64,000 nucleotides of DNA from Nymphaea colorata (taxonomy: Eukaryota > Streptophyta > Magnoliopsida > Nymphaeales > Nymphaeaceae), in assembly GCF_008831285.2 (NCBI RefSeq), contig NC_045149.1:746001-810000 (forward strand). The letters run 5' to 3'. The notes below the pieces were generated by a model, which was not told where the DNA came from, did no database searches, and saw nothing but the letters and a program-made list of their open reading frames with translations. Position numbers and translations under genes: made by a program. Below are positions 47,818-58,917 of this stretch, one piece after another; the first letter of the stretch is position 1, and each line of letters starts with the position of its first letter.

Positions 47818-48431
47818 TTAGTTAATGTTTTTTTTGTATCTTGATTTTTACTTATTTATTGTTTATAGCTTACAAGAAATGTAGTCTTTGTGATGGTTTA
47901 TTTACAAGTTATATTGTAGTTATTTAGAAATCAAAATACAGAAGTTTTTCATCAAATCCCCTCATTAATACTTTTTTACGTAATAGGTTTGTAAATTGGG
48001 CTGTCTATCTCTCTCTCTTTCTCTTTTATTACACCTCTTTTTAGTTCGTGTTCATTATTATAGTATTAAATATGCAGTTAATATTCATTATTATAGCTCA
48101 TTAATATAGCTTTTATGTAGTAGGAACGTAAATTGGGCTGTGTATCTCTCTCTGCTTTATTACGGCTCTTTTATCTTCATTAGGATAACATTAAATATGC
48201 AATTAACATTCATTGTTACAACATTAAATATAGAGTTAACCTTTATTATTACCGTAATTAAGTAGTATTAAAAACCCTAAATTTGGGACAAAAAAAGGAA
48301 GACGTAGTCAACTTTGACCGAGTCTTAAAAGGGACAGGTATGATCCTAGGTACATCCGGTATGGTTTCTACTATACCTAGCACTGTATCGATGCCCATAT
48401 ACCGTATTTGAGCAGTACCTATGTGACACAG
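47699..48431. mobile_element. Non-autonomous DNA element with TATGTCACAT ends (copy 1)
   Basis: Left end CTATGTCACATTGGTATGGG; right end GTACCTATGTGACACAG, whose complement CTGTGTCACATAGGTAC matches the left. Inside there is a TA/CA microsatellite (about 47787-47817) and a tandem duplication of about 110-130 bp (about 47981-48105 and 48118-48225, anchored on GTAAATTGGGCTGT and ATTAAATATGCA). The same right end recurs at about 60847-60863. No reading frame. Probably an hAT-type MITE; no clear target duplication. Confidence 0.6.
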
Positions 48432-48559
48432 GGGAGGAGATACATAGGCTTGTTTGCAGATATGGATTGTTCTAAGCTAAAATCGTACATGTCATCATCG
48501 ATTCTGATATTTCACATATGTTTAACATGTTTACGTATTGTCTTCTAGAATGCGTCATA

Positions 48560-49640
48560 TTGAACATCTTGGATGGTTCCTTCATATTTGCTCATGTCCT
48601 AATTTCATAATGCAAATATCACAATATTTTTGAAAATATCGTAATATTTATGATAAAAACAAGAAAAACAAAAAACAGGGAAAATACCTCAATATTTTCA
48701 AAATGTCGCCAAAAAATATAAATTGCCTTTTTTGTCCTTGTTCAAATCTGGCCTCAAACAGGGGCATTCTTGGTAGTTTCTTGAGAAATTTTAAAACTTT
48801 AAACTACACGTGCTCCATTTCCTTTTTACAAGGGTTTAAAAGGGCAGTTTTGAACATTTCTTCTTCTTTTTAATGGTAAAAACATTAAAGGGGAGAGAGG
48901 ATTAGGGCTTTTAAGAGCTTTTTTCTCTCGATGATAGGTTTTGGGCATTGTTGTTATTTGGAGAGAGGTTGGAGACGTGAGAAGAACAAGAAACCACCTG
49001 CGGTCCAGGGGTAGGTTTTATTTTTTCTAGTTTTTTTTTTCAATTTTATTTGTAGATTTCTTTTCACTCCCACCTGTTGTCCTATCTTTTAACAATTTAA
49101 TAAAGGAGCAGTAAGCTTTACACCTACTTCTAGAATAGACTTCAAGTTTATTTTTTACGCCTACTTTAGTTCATGATTTCATGTTCTCCAAGTTCATATT
49201 CTGCATCTTACGCCCACTTCAGTTTATGTTTTTTTTTCAGGTATCATTTTAAGCGATTAATATTGAGTCATTAATTTGTATTCATATTTGGGCTGGAAAG
49301 TAGGCAAGCTTATGCTTCATCTCGACTATAAAATAAACCTAAAATTGAATTTGACTTGGACTCCTAGTTTTGCATGTACTTAGGCCCTCATATGTATCAG
49401 CTATCAGTTCTGACGTTCTGTCTCATTGTGGATTTGCACTCGGTTCTGATTTAGTAAATTAGTACAACATGCTAAATCCAAATTATGGAACCATCTATCA
49501 ACATGCTACGCTTTAATCTTTAACTGTTGAATAGTAATTAGCAACTAGCAAGTATTATTATTTATTATGATTATTATGTATTATTCTTCTTTGCTGCTGT
49601 TTTATTTAGTTTATTATGTTTCACTTTCAGTTTGAAAGAA
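48560..49640 (+). other. 5' region of hAT-A (subterminal repeats, leader, possible leader intron)
   Basis: Repeated TATTTTTGAAAATATCGTAATATT pieces near 48615-48710 look like hAT subterminal binding motifs. Then comes a GA-rich leader (GGGAGAGAGGATTAGGG, about 48891) and a possible splice donor at CAGGGGTAGG near 49008. The layout mirrors the equivalent part of hAT-B (58500-58800, minus strand), including a shared GTTTAAACTTTAAAA-like phrase. The exact left end was not found. Confidence 0.45.
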
Positions 49641-49929
49641 GAACGAGGCATAAGCATATACAAGTTACTGCAATTTCTCTTTGTAATTTTTCTACCATGC
49701 CTAGAGGCAAACGTATATAATTTTGGTCATTTGTAGAATCAAATGAAGAAGGGCTCCAAGGGAAATTTATTTGCAAGAATGGTCATGAAGTATATTCTGG
49801 TGGAATTATTAGATTTAAATATAATTTAGGAGGAATACAATGTCATAATGTTGCTCTATGACCGGAGGTATTAGAAAATGTCAAACAGATGGCAAACCAA
49901 GCTTATAAAGAGCTTAATAAAATGCTAGA

Positions 49930-50897
49930 AAAGAAGAATAAAACACAAAGTCGTCTAAGTAGTTCAAGTGAAAACGGATCACATTTTAGTGCAGTTGCTG
50001 GTTCATCTAGTTTAGCTGCAAATGTCTTTTGTTCAAGTTCATTGAGTCTATAGGGCATGGACAATAACAAACTATTTTAGGCATGTTCAGAAGACTAGAA
50101 AAAGTCACATTGACAAGCTCCTATTAGAGCTATTGCAGAATAATTTGTCATTCCATTTACTAAGATAAGTTGATTTTAAAAATTTTGTTGTTTCTGTTTT
50201 GAATCATGGCCCAAGATATTTTCGACAAATCAGTGAACCAACAAGAATGAAGTTATTAAATGATGCAAAAAATGATGTGCAAGAATTTGTTGAAGACATG
50301 AAAAAAAAGTGGTTGCAAAATGGATGTACGCTTATGTATAACATATGAAAAGATACAATTAGAAGCAGGCCGTACATAAATTTATTGGTAAGATCTCCAA
50401 CGAGTATCACTTTTTAAAGGCAAAGCATCTAGAAAAAGTCCTTAAAAGAAGAGTTTATAGTAGACTGCTTATCTTTGGCTATAGAAGAAATAGGACCACA
50501 TAATGTTGTGCAAATTGTCATAGACACTGAAAGCAACTACAAAAAGATGAAATTTGTTTTTGAAGAAAGGTAGCCAAATATTTTTCCTACTGCATGTGCT
50601 CAATGCATTGACATAATACTTGAATACATTGATAGTTTAGATAATGTAGCAAACATTATAAGTAAAGTTAGGTGGACTGTAAAGTTTGTATACAATAAAA
50701 AATAAGCTTTGATATCATGAGAACATATAGGAAGGGAAAGGAATTAATAAGGCCAGGTGTAACAAGATGTGCTTCTCATTGTCTGTTTGGATTCTATCTC
50801 AAAGCAAGAAGAAGGTGGTTCCCTCTAATGAATGGAGGCATGTATAAGAAGTGGAACACACTGATCCAAAAAGAATTGACATGAAAAGCCAAAAAAA
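49930..50897 (+). repeat. hAT-A tandem unit 1
   Basis: First of three tandem copies of the transposase middle region, about 970 bp. It begins at the GTCTAAGTAGTTCAAGTG phrase and ends with GAATTGACATGAAAAGCC. Confidence 0.75.
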
Positions 50898-51872
50898 AGG
50901 AGAAAATACAAAAATTGTCTAAACAGTTCAAGTGGAAGTGGACCATATTTTAGTGTAAATGTTGGTTCATCGAGTTCAGCTACAAATGTCCAAGTTCATT
51001 AAGTATAGGACAAAGACAACAATGAATGATTTCAGGCATGTTAAAAAGAAAAGAACAAGGTCATATTAACAAGCTCATATGTAGAGCTATTGCAATGAAT
51101 AATTTAACATTCCATTTATTGAAATCAATCGACTTCAAAAATTTTGTTGTTGCTGTTTCGAATCATGAACTAGCATATTTCCCATGAAGCAATAAAACAA
51201 CAAGAACAAAATTATTAAATAATGCAAAAAATTGATGTGACAGCATATGTTGAGGACAAGAAAAAAAAGTGGTTGGAAACTGCGCGTACACTTATGTCTG
51301 ATAGACTGATAGACGAAAAGATACAACTAGAAGTAGGCCATACATAAATGTATTGGTATGCTCTCCAGCAGGTACCACTTTTTGGAATGCAAAGCATATA
51401 GATAAAGACCCTAAGAATGCATAGTTTATACTTGACTTCATATATTTGGCTTTAGAAGAAATAGAAGCAAAAAATGTTGTGCAAACTGTCACAAGCAATG
51501 GAAGCAACTACAAGTAGGCAAAAATTGTTCTTGAAGATATTCAAATATTTTTTTTACTACATGTGCTCATTGCATTGACCTAATGTTTGAAGACATTGAT
51601 CATTTAGATGTTGTGAAAAACATTATGAGCAAAGCTAAGTGGATTGTAAAGTTTATCTGCAATAAACAACAAGCTTTAGATATCATGAGAACACATACAA
51701 CGAGAAAGGAATTAAGAACAGGTGTAACAAGATTTGCTCCCATTTTGTTTGTTTGGATTCTATTTTAAAGCAGGAAAAAGGATTAAGGTTTATGGTTGCC
51801 TCTAATGAATGGAGGCACGTAAAAGAAGTGAGACACACTGATGCAAAAGGATTGACATGAAATGCCAACAAA
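50898..51872 (+). repeat. hAT-A tandem unit 2
   Basis: Second copy, about 975 bp, starting AGGAGAAAATACAAAAATTG. It ends with GGATTGACATGAAATGCC, the same junction as the end of unit 1. Confidence 0.75.
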
Positions 51873-52790
51873 AAAGGAGAAAATGAAAAATTGTCTAAAT
51901 AGTTCAAGTAGAAGCAGACTACATTTTAATGCAACTAATGGTTTATCGAGTTCAGCTGTAAATGTCTTTTATTTAAGTTCATTGAGTATATGGCAACAAC
52001 AACAACAAATGGTTTTAGACGTTCAAAAGAGAAGAAAAAGGTCACATTGACAAGCTCCTAATTAGAGATATTACAATCAATAAGTTGTCATTCCATTTAT
52101 TAAGATTAGTCGACTTAAAACAATTTGTTGTTGCTATTTGGAATCATGGTCAAGGTTATCTTCTCGAATATATCTGATATATGGAAAGATGCAACTAGAA
52201 GCAGTCAGTATAAATATATTGGTAAACTCTACAACATGTAAGGAAAAACATATAGAAAAAGGTCCAAAAAATGCAGAGTTTATAATTGACTTTTTATCTT
52301 TAGATATATAAGGAATAGGACTACAAAATGTTGTGTATTGTCACAAACAATGAACTCAATTACAAGGAGGTGAAAGTTGTTTCTAAAGAAAGGTATCTAA
52401 ATATTTTTACTACTGCAAGTGATACTCATTGGATTGACCTAATGTTTGAAGACATTGGTCATTTAGATGACGTGGCAAACATTATGAAGAAAGTTAGGTA
52501 GATTATAAAGTTTGTATACAATAAACAACAAGCTTTGGATATCATGAGAACACATATAAAATGAAAGGAACTAGTAAGGCTAGTTATAACAAGATTTACT
52601 TCTCATTTTATTTGTTCGAATTCAATTTTAAAGGAGGAAAAACTATTATGGTTCATGGTTATCTCTAATGATCGTTGGCACATAGAAGAAGTGGAACAAT
52701 ATGATGCAAAAGAATTTACAAGTTTTAAAGAAAATGAAGAATTTTGAAAAAATGGAATATAAATAATCATGCTAATTGAGCCATTAGTGA
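51873..52790 (+). repeat. hAT-A tandem unit 3
   Basis: Third copy, starting AAGGAGAAAATGAAAAATTG. It carries an internal deletion relative to units 1 and 2 (near 52150-52190) and continues into the unique 3' part of the transposase. Confidence 0.72.
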
Positions 52791-53470
52791 AAGTATTGAA
52801 AATGGTAGATGAAGAAGGAGCTATTATGATATACTTGTATGAAGCACTTGATAGAGCCAAAGAAGCTATAAGAACTGCAAGCAAAGATAAAAGAGAAAAG
52901 TATATGTGATATTGGCAGATAATTGATAGAAGATAGAACTATAATTTGCACACCCTAATTCATGCTACTATAACTATAGTTTATTTAAATCCTCATTTAT
53001 TTCGAGATGGATTGATAAAACATAGATCAATAAGTTTGTGAGGGCTTGGACTTGGTGACCAAAAAATTGATTTCTTATGAGGATGATTTAATAATAGCTA
53101 ATGAATTGCTCAAGTATCTTAACAGGCATCCTTCATTGTTTCATGAAGGGTTAGCCATGAATCTTAGTCATTCTGCACATCCACGTAAGTTATAGTTTGT
53201 ATTTGTTGTTTTCTTAATTTATTTAGGGCTTCGGTGGGAGATCTTTGGATCATCTTTACATATGTTTCCAAGTATAGCAATTAAGTGCATTTGATGCGGC
53301 TAACACAACAAAGAGAAATATTCTTGCACCATCAAGATTGACTGACTTGGTACTCATTACGATGAATATGCATTTGCGAAACATAGCTCCAGGAATACAA
53401 AAAGCAAATGCAAATCCTACATGTGAACTCATTTGCTGAAGAAGAAAATATAAGCACAGTTTCCAACAGA

Positions 53471-53994
53471 CAGGGTATTTAAAAGAAACGGAACGATTTA
53501 TGGATCTTTTTCTTATATGATGGAGACTCCAAAGGTTTCTCATCGAAGCACCTTTCGATCAAAGAGATGACGCGATTGCTTTCAGACCATTGTTTACTCA
53601 ATGTCAGTGGCAGCATGCATGATTTGCAGAAACAAACAAAGGATTTACAGACCGTGGCGTAAGATCATTCGTGAAAATGAAAAAAAAGGTTTACTGACTG
53701 AACATTCTCCTCAATGGCCGCGTCAAGCTTTGACAATGCCCACAGTTCGCGACAGATGTGGCTAAGGAGATTGTGTTTTCCGGAACGAACATATATCTGT
53801 TCGGATATCTTTGGACGATGCTGTAGCTTCGGCGACCAAAAATAATTCACATTGTTCAGCTTCCGTGAACTATGTGTCCTCTAATTAGATCGAGCCGGAT
53901 CCGTTCCCGTCCTTTTTTTTTTCTGTTTTCTAAAGTCCGATCCCTTTTTGAAAGTCAGTCTCACCCCCTGACCTTATCGTCCTCTGCTTCAGCC
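53471..53994 (+). promoter_or_regulatory. Upstream region of the chloroplast-protein gene
   Basis: Lies between the hAT-A remnant and the start codon. Base composition rises in G and C. A long pyrimidine run (CCTTTTTTTTTTCTGTTTTC, about 53911) precedes the ATG, as in many plant leaders. No convincing TATA box. Confidence 0.4.
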
Positions 53995-54180
53995 ATGGCG
54001 TCCTCGCCAATGATTTTCCCCTTGGTTCCTCTCAGTAAGGCACTGGCTCCCGTCAACAAGGCTCCGGCTTCCTTCCAGAATAGAAACCTCTGGACTACCA
54101 GATTAATGTTTCCCTCCCACCATATTCAAGCTAAACTATCTGGTCCGGTTGCAGCGGGGAAGAGCTCCAGAGGGACCGAG
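53995..54180 (+). CDS. Exon 1 of a chloroplast-targeted membrane-protein gene
   Basis: 62 codons from ATG (context CAGCCATGGCG, close to the plant optimum) to the donor GAG|GTATGA; phase 0. The peptide begins MASSPMIFPLVPL, is rich in Ser, Ala, Pro, Lys and Arg and has very few acidic residues: a typical chloroplast transit peptide. An upstream start at 53872 in the same frame exists, but MASS is the usual plastid start. The whole gene so far encodes 201 residues in three exons with three predicted membrane segments, and continues past the window. From memory the mature part resembles the N-terminal region of plastid CPBP/CAAX-protease-like membrane proteins (such as the BCM group, which affects chlorophyll metabolism), but the family's catalytic domain would lie in exons beyond the window, so this is tentative. 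Confidence 0.82.
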
Positions 54181-54698
54181 GTATGATCTTCTCTCCCCTT
54201 CCCCTTAGGAAAAATACTACTATCCTGTTCAAGACGCTGTACTATAATTATGGTTGGAGTGCATTTGAAACCAAGTTGGTGAACTAAAATTAAACTGGTT
54301 GTAGCCCGAAAATCGGGTTCTTTCTCCGTTTGGATGATCGGGAGCAATTAACTGATTTTCTTTTTCTTTTCTTTTTTTTTTATGAAGAAGCTCCTCCCCA
54401 ATGTATTAGAAAACCAGGTTTGAGAAAACTGATCTGGGTAATTTTCAGAGACGAAGTCATAATTCCTATACAGCAAACAAATCCTTCGGGTATTTGATTG
54501 CATCGTTAATCAAGGAAACGTTTTGAAATCAAATAACCAAACTCAGGGCTTCAATGGTCATGATGTTGGAATTTGTAGCGGAGTACTTCCTGCCCTCCAT
54601 TGTCTATCCTCTTGATTAATTTCCTATTGGCCGCTTGCTGCTCCGCTGCTTGCTCTGCTCTGCTTTTCTGCCCACTGACTTGGTGCTTTCGTATGTAG
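54181..54698 (+). other. Intron 1 of the chloroplast-protein gene
   Basis: 518 bp, GTATGA...TGTAG, with a pyrimidine-rich 3' end (GCTTTCGTATGTAG). No element recognised inside. Confidence 0.75.
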
Positions 54699-54896
54699 GA
54701 TAAGGCCGATCCACCGAGGCCGAGCTTACAGAGCTTGTCGACGCTCCCTGCGGTGGCTCCGTGGGATGATAGTGAGGGAGGCGTGTGGGTGAACATGGCC
54801 CTCTACCTCTTCCTGCTCCATATCCCCCTCAGCGTCGGGGGGCTCTCCATTGCTGCTTCCCTCCTGCGTCAGCCTCAATTCGATCCGCAGACCAAG
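54699..54896 (+). CDS. Exon 2 of the chloroplast-protein gene
   Basis: 66 codons between acceptor TGTAG|GATAAG and donor ACCAAG|GTAAAG, phase 0 at both sides. Residues 63-128 of the protein: a Pro/Ser-rich linker (DKADPPRPSLQSLSTLPAVA), then PWDDSEGGVW and a hydrophobic segment (about residues 92-118, NMALYLFLLHIPLSVGGLS) that is the first predicted membrane helix. Composition is GC-rich like exon 1 and unlike the surrounding elements. Confidence 0.82.
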
Positions 54897-55507
54897 GTAA
54901 AGTTATCCTCTTCTTTTTTGTTGGCGTTTATTCGGCTGAACAGAAGTGTGGGATATGGGATATCTACGGTGGTCAATTTTTCCTTTTCTACGGTTCTTTA
55001 GGGGATGGTTGAAAAAAAAAAACGTTTACTCAACCTCTTAAAAAGCATGTTTTTTTTTTTTCCGGAGCGTAAACAGCAGGGTTTCGTTGCAGGGATAAAA
55101 CTGCATTTTCAAAATTTTAACAGAGATCAAAATAGAATTTTTAAATTTTTTTTATATACAATAAACTAACACTTTTAAATTCAATTTTTTTAAAATATGA
55201 GGGAGGCCAATCCCCCTGCTGGCCCAGGCCTCCACCCTTAAATGACAACCTAAAAAAAAAAAACGTTATTTTCTGAAAATAATTTTCCAATTGTTTTTTT
55301 ATAACTTGTTTCCATGTTTGAGTGTCAAAAACAGTTTTTCTACAAATAACCTTGAGGGGGCCACATTATTCAATATCTTTTTCAAACAAAGTTTTGTTAA
55401 AATTGTTTTTGTGGTCACTCAAACAATCTGAAAATGCTGTTTTGAGATAAAACAATATTTTGCCTTGAAAATGACGTTTTGAAGTGTCATTCAAGCATGC
55501 TATGAAT

Positions 55508-58500
55508 CAATGTTGTAAAAGGTGTAGCGTAATGGGTATCAGTCAGGCCGACCTACATGTTGTATCGTAACGTATTGCAAACAAAGCGCAGCGTATCGTA
55601 AAATCAATTTTTTAATTTAAAAACATTAAAAAATCATAAAAATAGAGAAAAAAACAAAAATCAGAAAAAATTCAAGAAAAATGTATTCAATATAAAAAAA
55701 TCATCATACATAAGGAACATTCATGTATATCAATAACACATTCAAAAATAAGAAATCAGAGATTCAAAATAACATAATATGCATCCATCACCATTTTAAA
55801 CTTGAAGATTCCATAGAATCTTAGGACTTAGAGCCTTAGAACTTGAAGTCTTAGCTTCTTAGGACTTAGATTACATCACAATTCATAAGTTCAAAACATA
55901 TAGTTATCATCTTTCTTGATTCAATGATAATCCTCGTCATTTGCATCATCATCTTCATCATAATATTTATTTTCTTCATTAATTGCATGTATCCCTTTTG
56001 TTGGAATGTTACCAACATTCCATTGCTCTCCAACCTCTCATTCTTCAAAAAGCTCCATTGCACCTTCAATGTTCAAAAAATCAAGATCGTCCTCATCAGA
56101 TTCGCAAATGGTTCTTCTTCAAGCCAAGAATCTAATACATTAGAATTGTCAAGGCTGATGGGATCAAGTTGTGTGTGATGCATCCTCGCTGATGCTGCTT
56201 CTATTTGCCTTAAGTACAACAAGAGAAAAACTTAACAGCTTGTTAAAAATAAAAATATATATTAGAATTGGCAATTTTGCATAACAAATGTATTTAATTT
56301 ACCTTTGTCTTAACTTCATATTCTAACGAACAAAAACAAGGTCATTCAACTTTTTATGTTCCAGTCTATTCTCTTCTTACTGTGGATGTGCTAAAATGCA
56401 CTCTAATTTATTTTACATCCAGTTGCACTGCATGTTTGGCTGAGGATTCTATTTACAAGATTCTTTAATTCTGGCCAATCAAGGCCTAGCCTGCTGCACC
56501 ACAAATCTAATAACAGATGGAAAGTAAATACGAAATAGTAAATATATGAGCAGGTAGAAACAATAAATAAAATAACAATAAAAGAAGTAGATAAGATAAA
56601 GTCCTTTTTTTCTATTACCTGGATGCAAGGATGTCCTGCATCGAATTGCTGTGTCTCTCCCCATGTTATTTTAACAAATATCATATTTGTTGATCGACAT
56701 ATGGACAACTTTTTTTTCTCTATAATCACTTTCCAATATCTCAATACAATCCAACATGCTATACTCAACCTCCTTGTCCTTGTTAAAAGTAGGAAGATAT
56801 CTAATAGCAAGATTTAGGTAGTAGACTACTGCATGAAGTGAGCGATGAAGTTGTTCAGACCGCCTTTCATCTATAACCTTCCATATAGACATGTACAACT
56901 TCTTTTTGCCCTTCAAATTATCTCTAATGGCTTCCTTTGCTCTGTCCATAGCCTCGTATAAATATCCAATCTAAGGACTTTCACTAGAGGTACACAAACC
57001 TTTAATAAGTTCACACATGATTCCCAATATTTAGTGTTGAATATAATATCAACAACCGTGGTAGCCTCTCTTTTATAGGCGTGTGGATATGCAACCTAAT
57101 CATCAGTTGAAAACATCTGCCTGAGAGGATTTCTTTGTTTGACTATACCTGCACAGTCAAAACATTTGTGGCAAACTGTGTTTGTGCAAGTCGAATCAAT
57201 TCAACCTCATTTATGAATTTTCTCATCAAGTTCAAGACATAAGCATGATTATAAATAAACTTCATGATTTCTTAGCAACTTTGAATGTCCACATCATATC
57301 ATCTCTTTCACTAAGATCTTGAAGTATTAGATTTAAACAGTAAGCAACACATGAGATCCAATAAAATGTCCTATATTGTGCTGCTAACATTTCACTTGCA
57401 GTTTTACAATTTACTGCATTATCAGTGGTAAATTGCATGACATTCTTAGGCTCATTTTCTTGTATAACTTTATCAAAAATCCCACACAAAAAATCAGTAG
57501 TCTCAGGAGTATCAGACAAATCAATAGATTTTAAAAACATTGTACCTAAGGGGCAATATACAAGGAAGTTTACCAATGTTATGTTCTTGATGTCCATCCA
57601 CGTATCTGCCATTACATTGCATCTTGTGTCTTTCCAGCTCAATTTCAGTTCATCACAATATGTCTTCACATCTCTAACTGCATTATTTAGAATTTTACCT
57701 CGCGATTTATGATAAGAGGGCATTTATTCCATCAGCCTACAAAAGCGATTGCATCTGCTATAGGCTGAAAATGAATAGAGTTTGCTACGTTAAAGAGAAT
57801 GGATGTGTCATAGAACCCATCTCCCTATGGTATTATCTATTCTGGCAATAATATCGTTTGAACACATAGCTGTACGAATCTCAGGCTGAGCACCTGTAGC
57901 AGTATAAGTGGGGAAAAAATTCTTGATCGAACCAGATCCAATACTCGACCTCATAGTAGGTACTCTACTACCACTAGTCCAATAGTACGACCATGACTCC
58001 TGCCATGTCCTCATGAAATTATACTTTTACCTCTTCTCTTTTTTGTTGCAGCTGAAGAACTACCTCTATGCATGATTCCTTTCCCTTTATCTGTTCCGAA
58101 ACTCACACCAACATCTTCTTCTTCAAGCTCAACATCTTTACATTCGCTTCCTTCCTCTTCATACGAGTCCCCATCTTCCTCATTTATTTTCTTTTTAATC
58201 ATATTTGCTTTCATGGCATTAATAAGCTCCAAACATTGGTGCTTGACATAGGGTGACAATGGGTTCTCCTGAGAGCTAGTGCATTGAGCCACATTGTTGT
58301 GTGTACCAGCTATATGGTGTTTAAAGTGAGAGATCCCTCATGATATGATTTGCTTACAAAAATTACATATAAATTTTATCCTCTCTTTGGGATGCACCCT
58401 TGTACACCATTACCATGCAAGGTCCAACATTATATCTTCACAAAACAAGTAAAAACCTTCTTCACAAAACAAGTAAAAACCTACGATTAACTGTAGAAAA

Positions 58501-58917
58501 TAAGAGAAATGAACGATTCAATGGTGAAAAGGAGTAATTTTTTTACCTTCTTGGTGTTAGAAACCCAAAACACCTCTTTCTCCAAGTTTCCCACAGTTCC
58601 CACTACGAGAAAGCTTCTTCACTGGCTAGTAGGCTCTCCCAAATCGATGAATCCTTAGTGATTTTTTTTTTTGAAATGGAAAAAATCTCTCCCTCCAACG
58701 TCTCTTGAAGTTTTTAGAAGTAATAAGAGAGAAGGAGAGAGGAGTGTTTAAACTTTAAAACATAACGCAAAAAATGGCCCCTTTTTTGCATTTTTCCTTG
58801 TGTTGTACGATATGGGGGTGTATCGCTCATATCGCATGATATGGGTGATACACTTAGGATACACAAGCATATCATGTATCGTAAGCGTACTAGCATCGTA
58901 CGATACATATAACATTG
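55508..58917 (-). mobile_element. hAT-B: hAT DNA transposon with both ends and near-perfect 8-bp target duplication
   Basis: Ends: CAATGTTGTA at 55508 and, on the other strand from 58917, CAATGTTATA. Flanking octamers CTATGAAT (55500-55507) and CAATGAAT (58918-58925) differ by one base, the target size of the hAT superfamily. Subterminal repeats of GTATCGTA type occur inside both ends (55560-55610 and 58800-58905). It encodes one decayed transposase on the minus strand. The total is 3410 bp, and it sits in intron 2 of the chloroplast-protein gene in antisense orientation. Confidence 0.88.
55860..58430 (-). pseudogene. hAT-B transposase (BED finger, DUF659, hATC), broken
   Basis: Reading leftward: BED-type finger with FICNFCKQIIS and HFKHHIAGTHNN (58380-58290); an acidic/basic linker (58292-58011) with a KKRRGK tail; the DUF659 region from GSIKNFFPTYTATGAQPEIR (about 57935), IDNTIGRW (about 57840), then MPSYHKSRGKILNNAVRDVK, MADTWMDIKNITLVNFLVYC and FTTDNAVNCKTASEMLAAQY (57723-57262); a middle block with DRAKEAIRDNLKGKKK and DERRSEQLHRSLHAVVYYLN (56949-56800); and the hATC dimerisation region, LDWPELKNLVNRILSQTCSA (about 56480-56420), LNDLVFV (about 56330), with an acidic tail DEDDLDFLNIEGAMELFEE (about 56100-56045). 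Stops and frameshifts break it; the middle may contain introns. Confidence 0.85.

Larger units (their letters stand above)
49640..53470 (+). pseudogene. hAT-A: hAT transposase with internally triplicated DUF659-type region
   Basis: The protein starts near 49699 (MPRGKR), then a BED-like finger (GKFICKNGHEVYSGGIIRFK, about 49760) in which one Cys and one His are replaced. The DUF659-type middle region is then present three times in tandem: about 49930-50897, 50898-51872 and 51873-52790. Each copy carries the same landmarks: an LSSSS linker, FHLLxxxDFKNFVV-like, IMRTxxxxKEL and RxGVTR. Only copy 3 runs on into the rest: LYEALDRAKEAIRTASKDKR (about 52830), a possible intron (donor CACGTAAGTT near 53183, acceptor TTTAG near 53225) and an hATC remnant, RWEIFGSSLHMFPSIAI then LAPSRLTDLVLI. 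Stops and frameshifts are everywhere. Confidence 0.78.

Noticed and set aside
56403-56810. Separate gene of 135 residues on the minus strand
   Set aside because: It contains the hATC words of hAT-B (LDWPELKNLVNRILSQT) and is part of that transposase, possibly reading through an intron.
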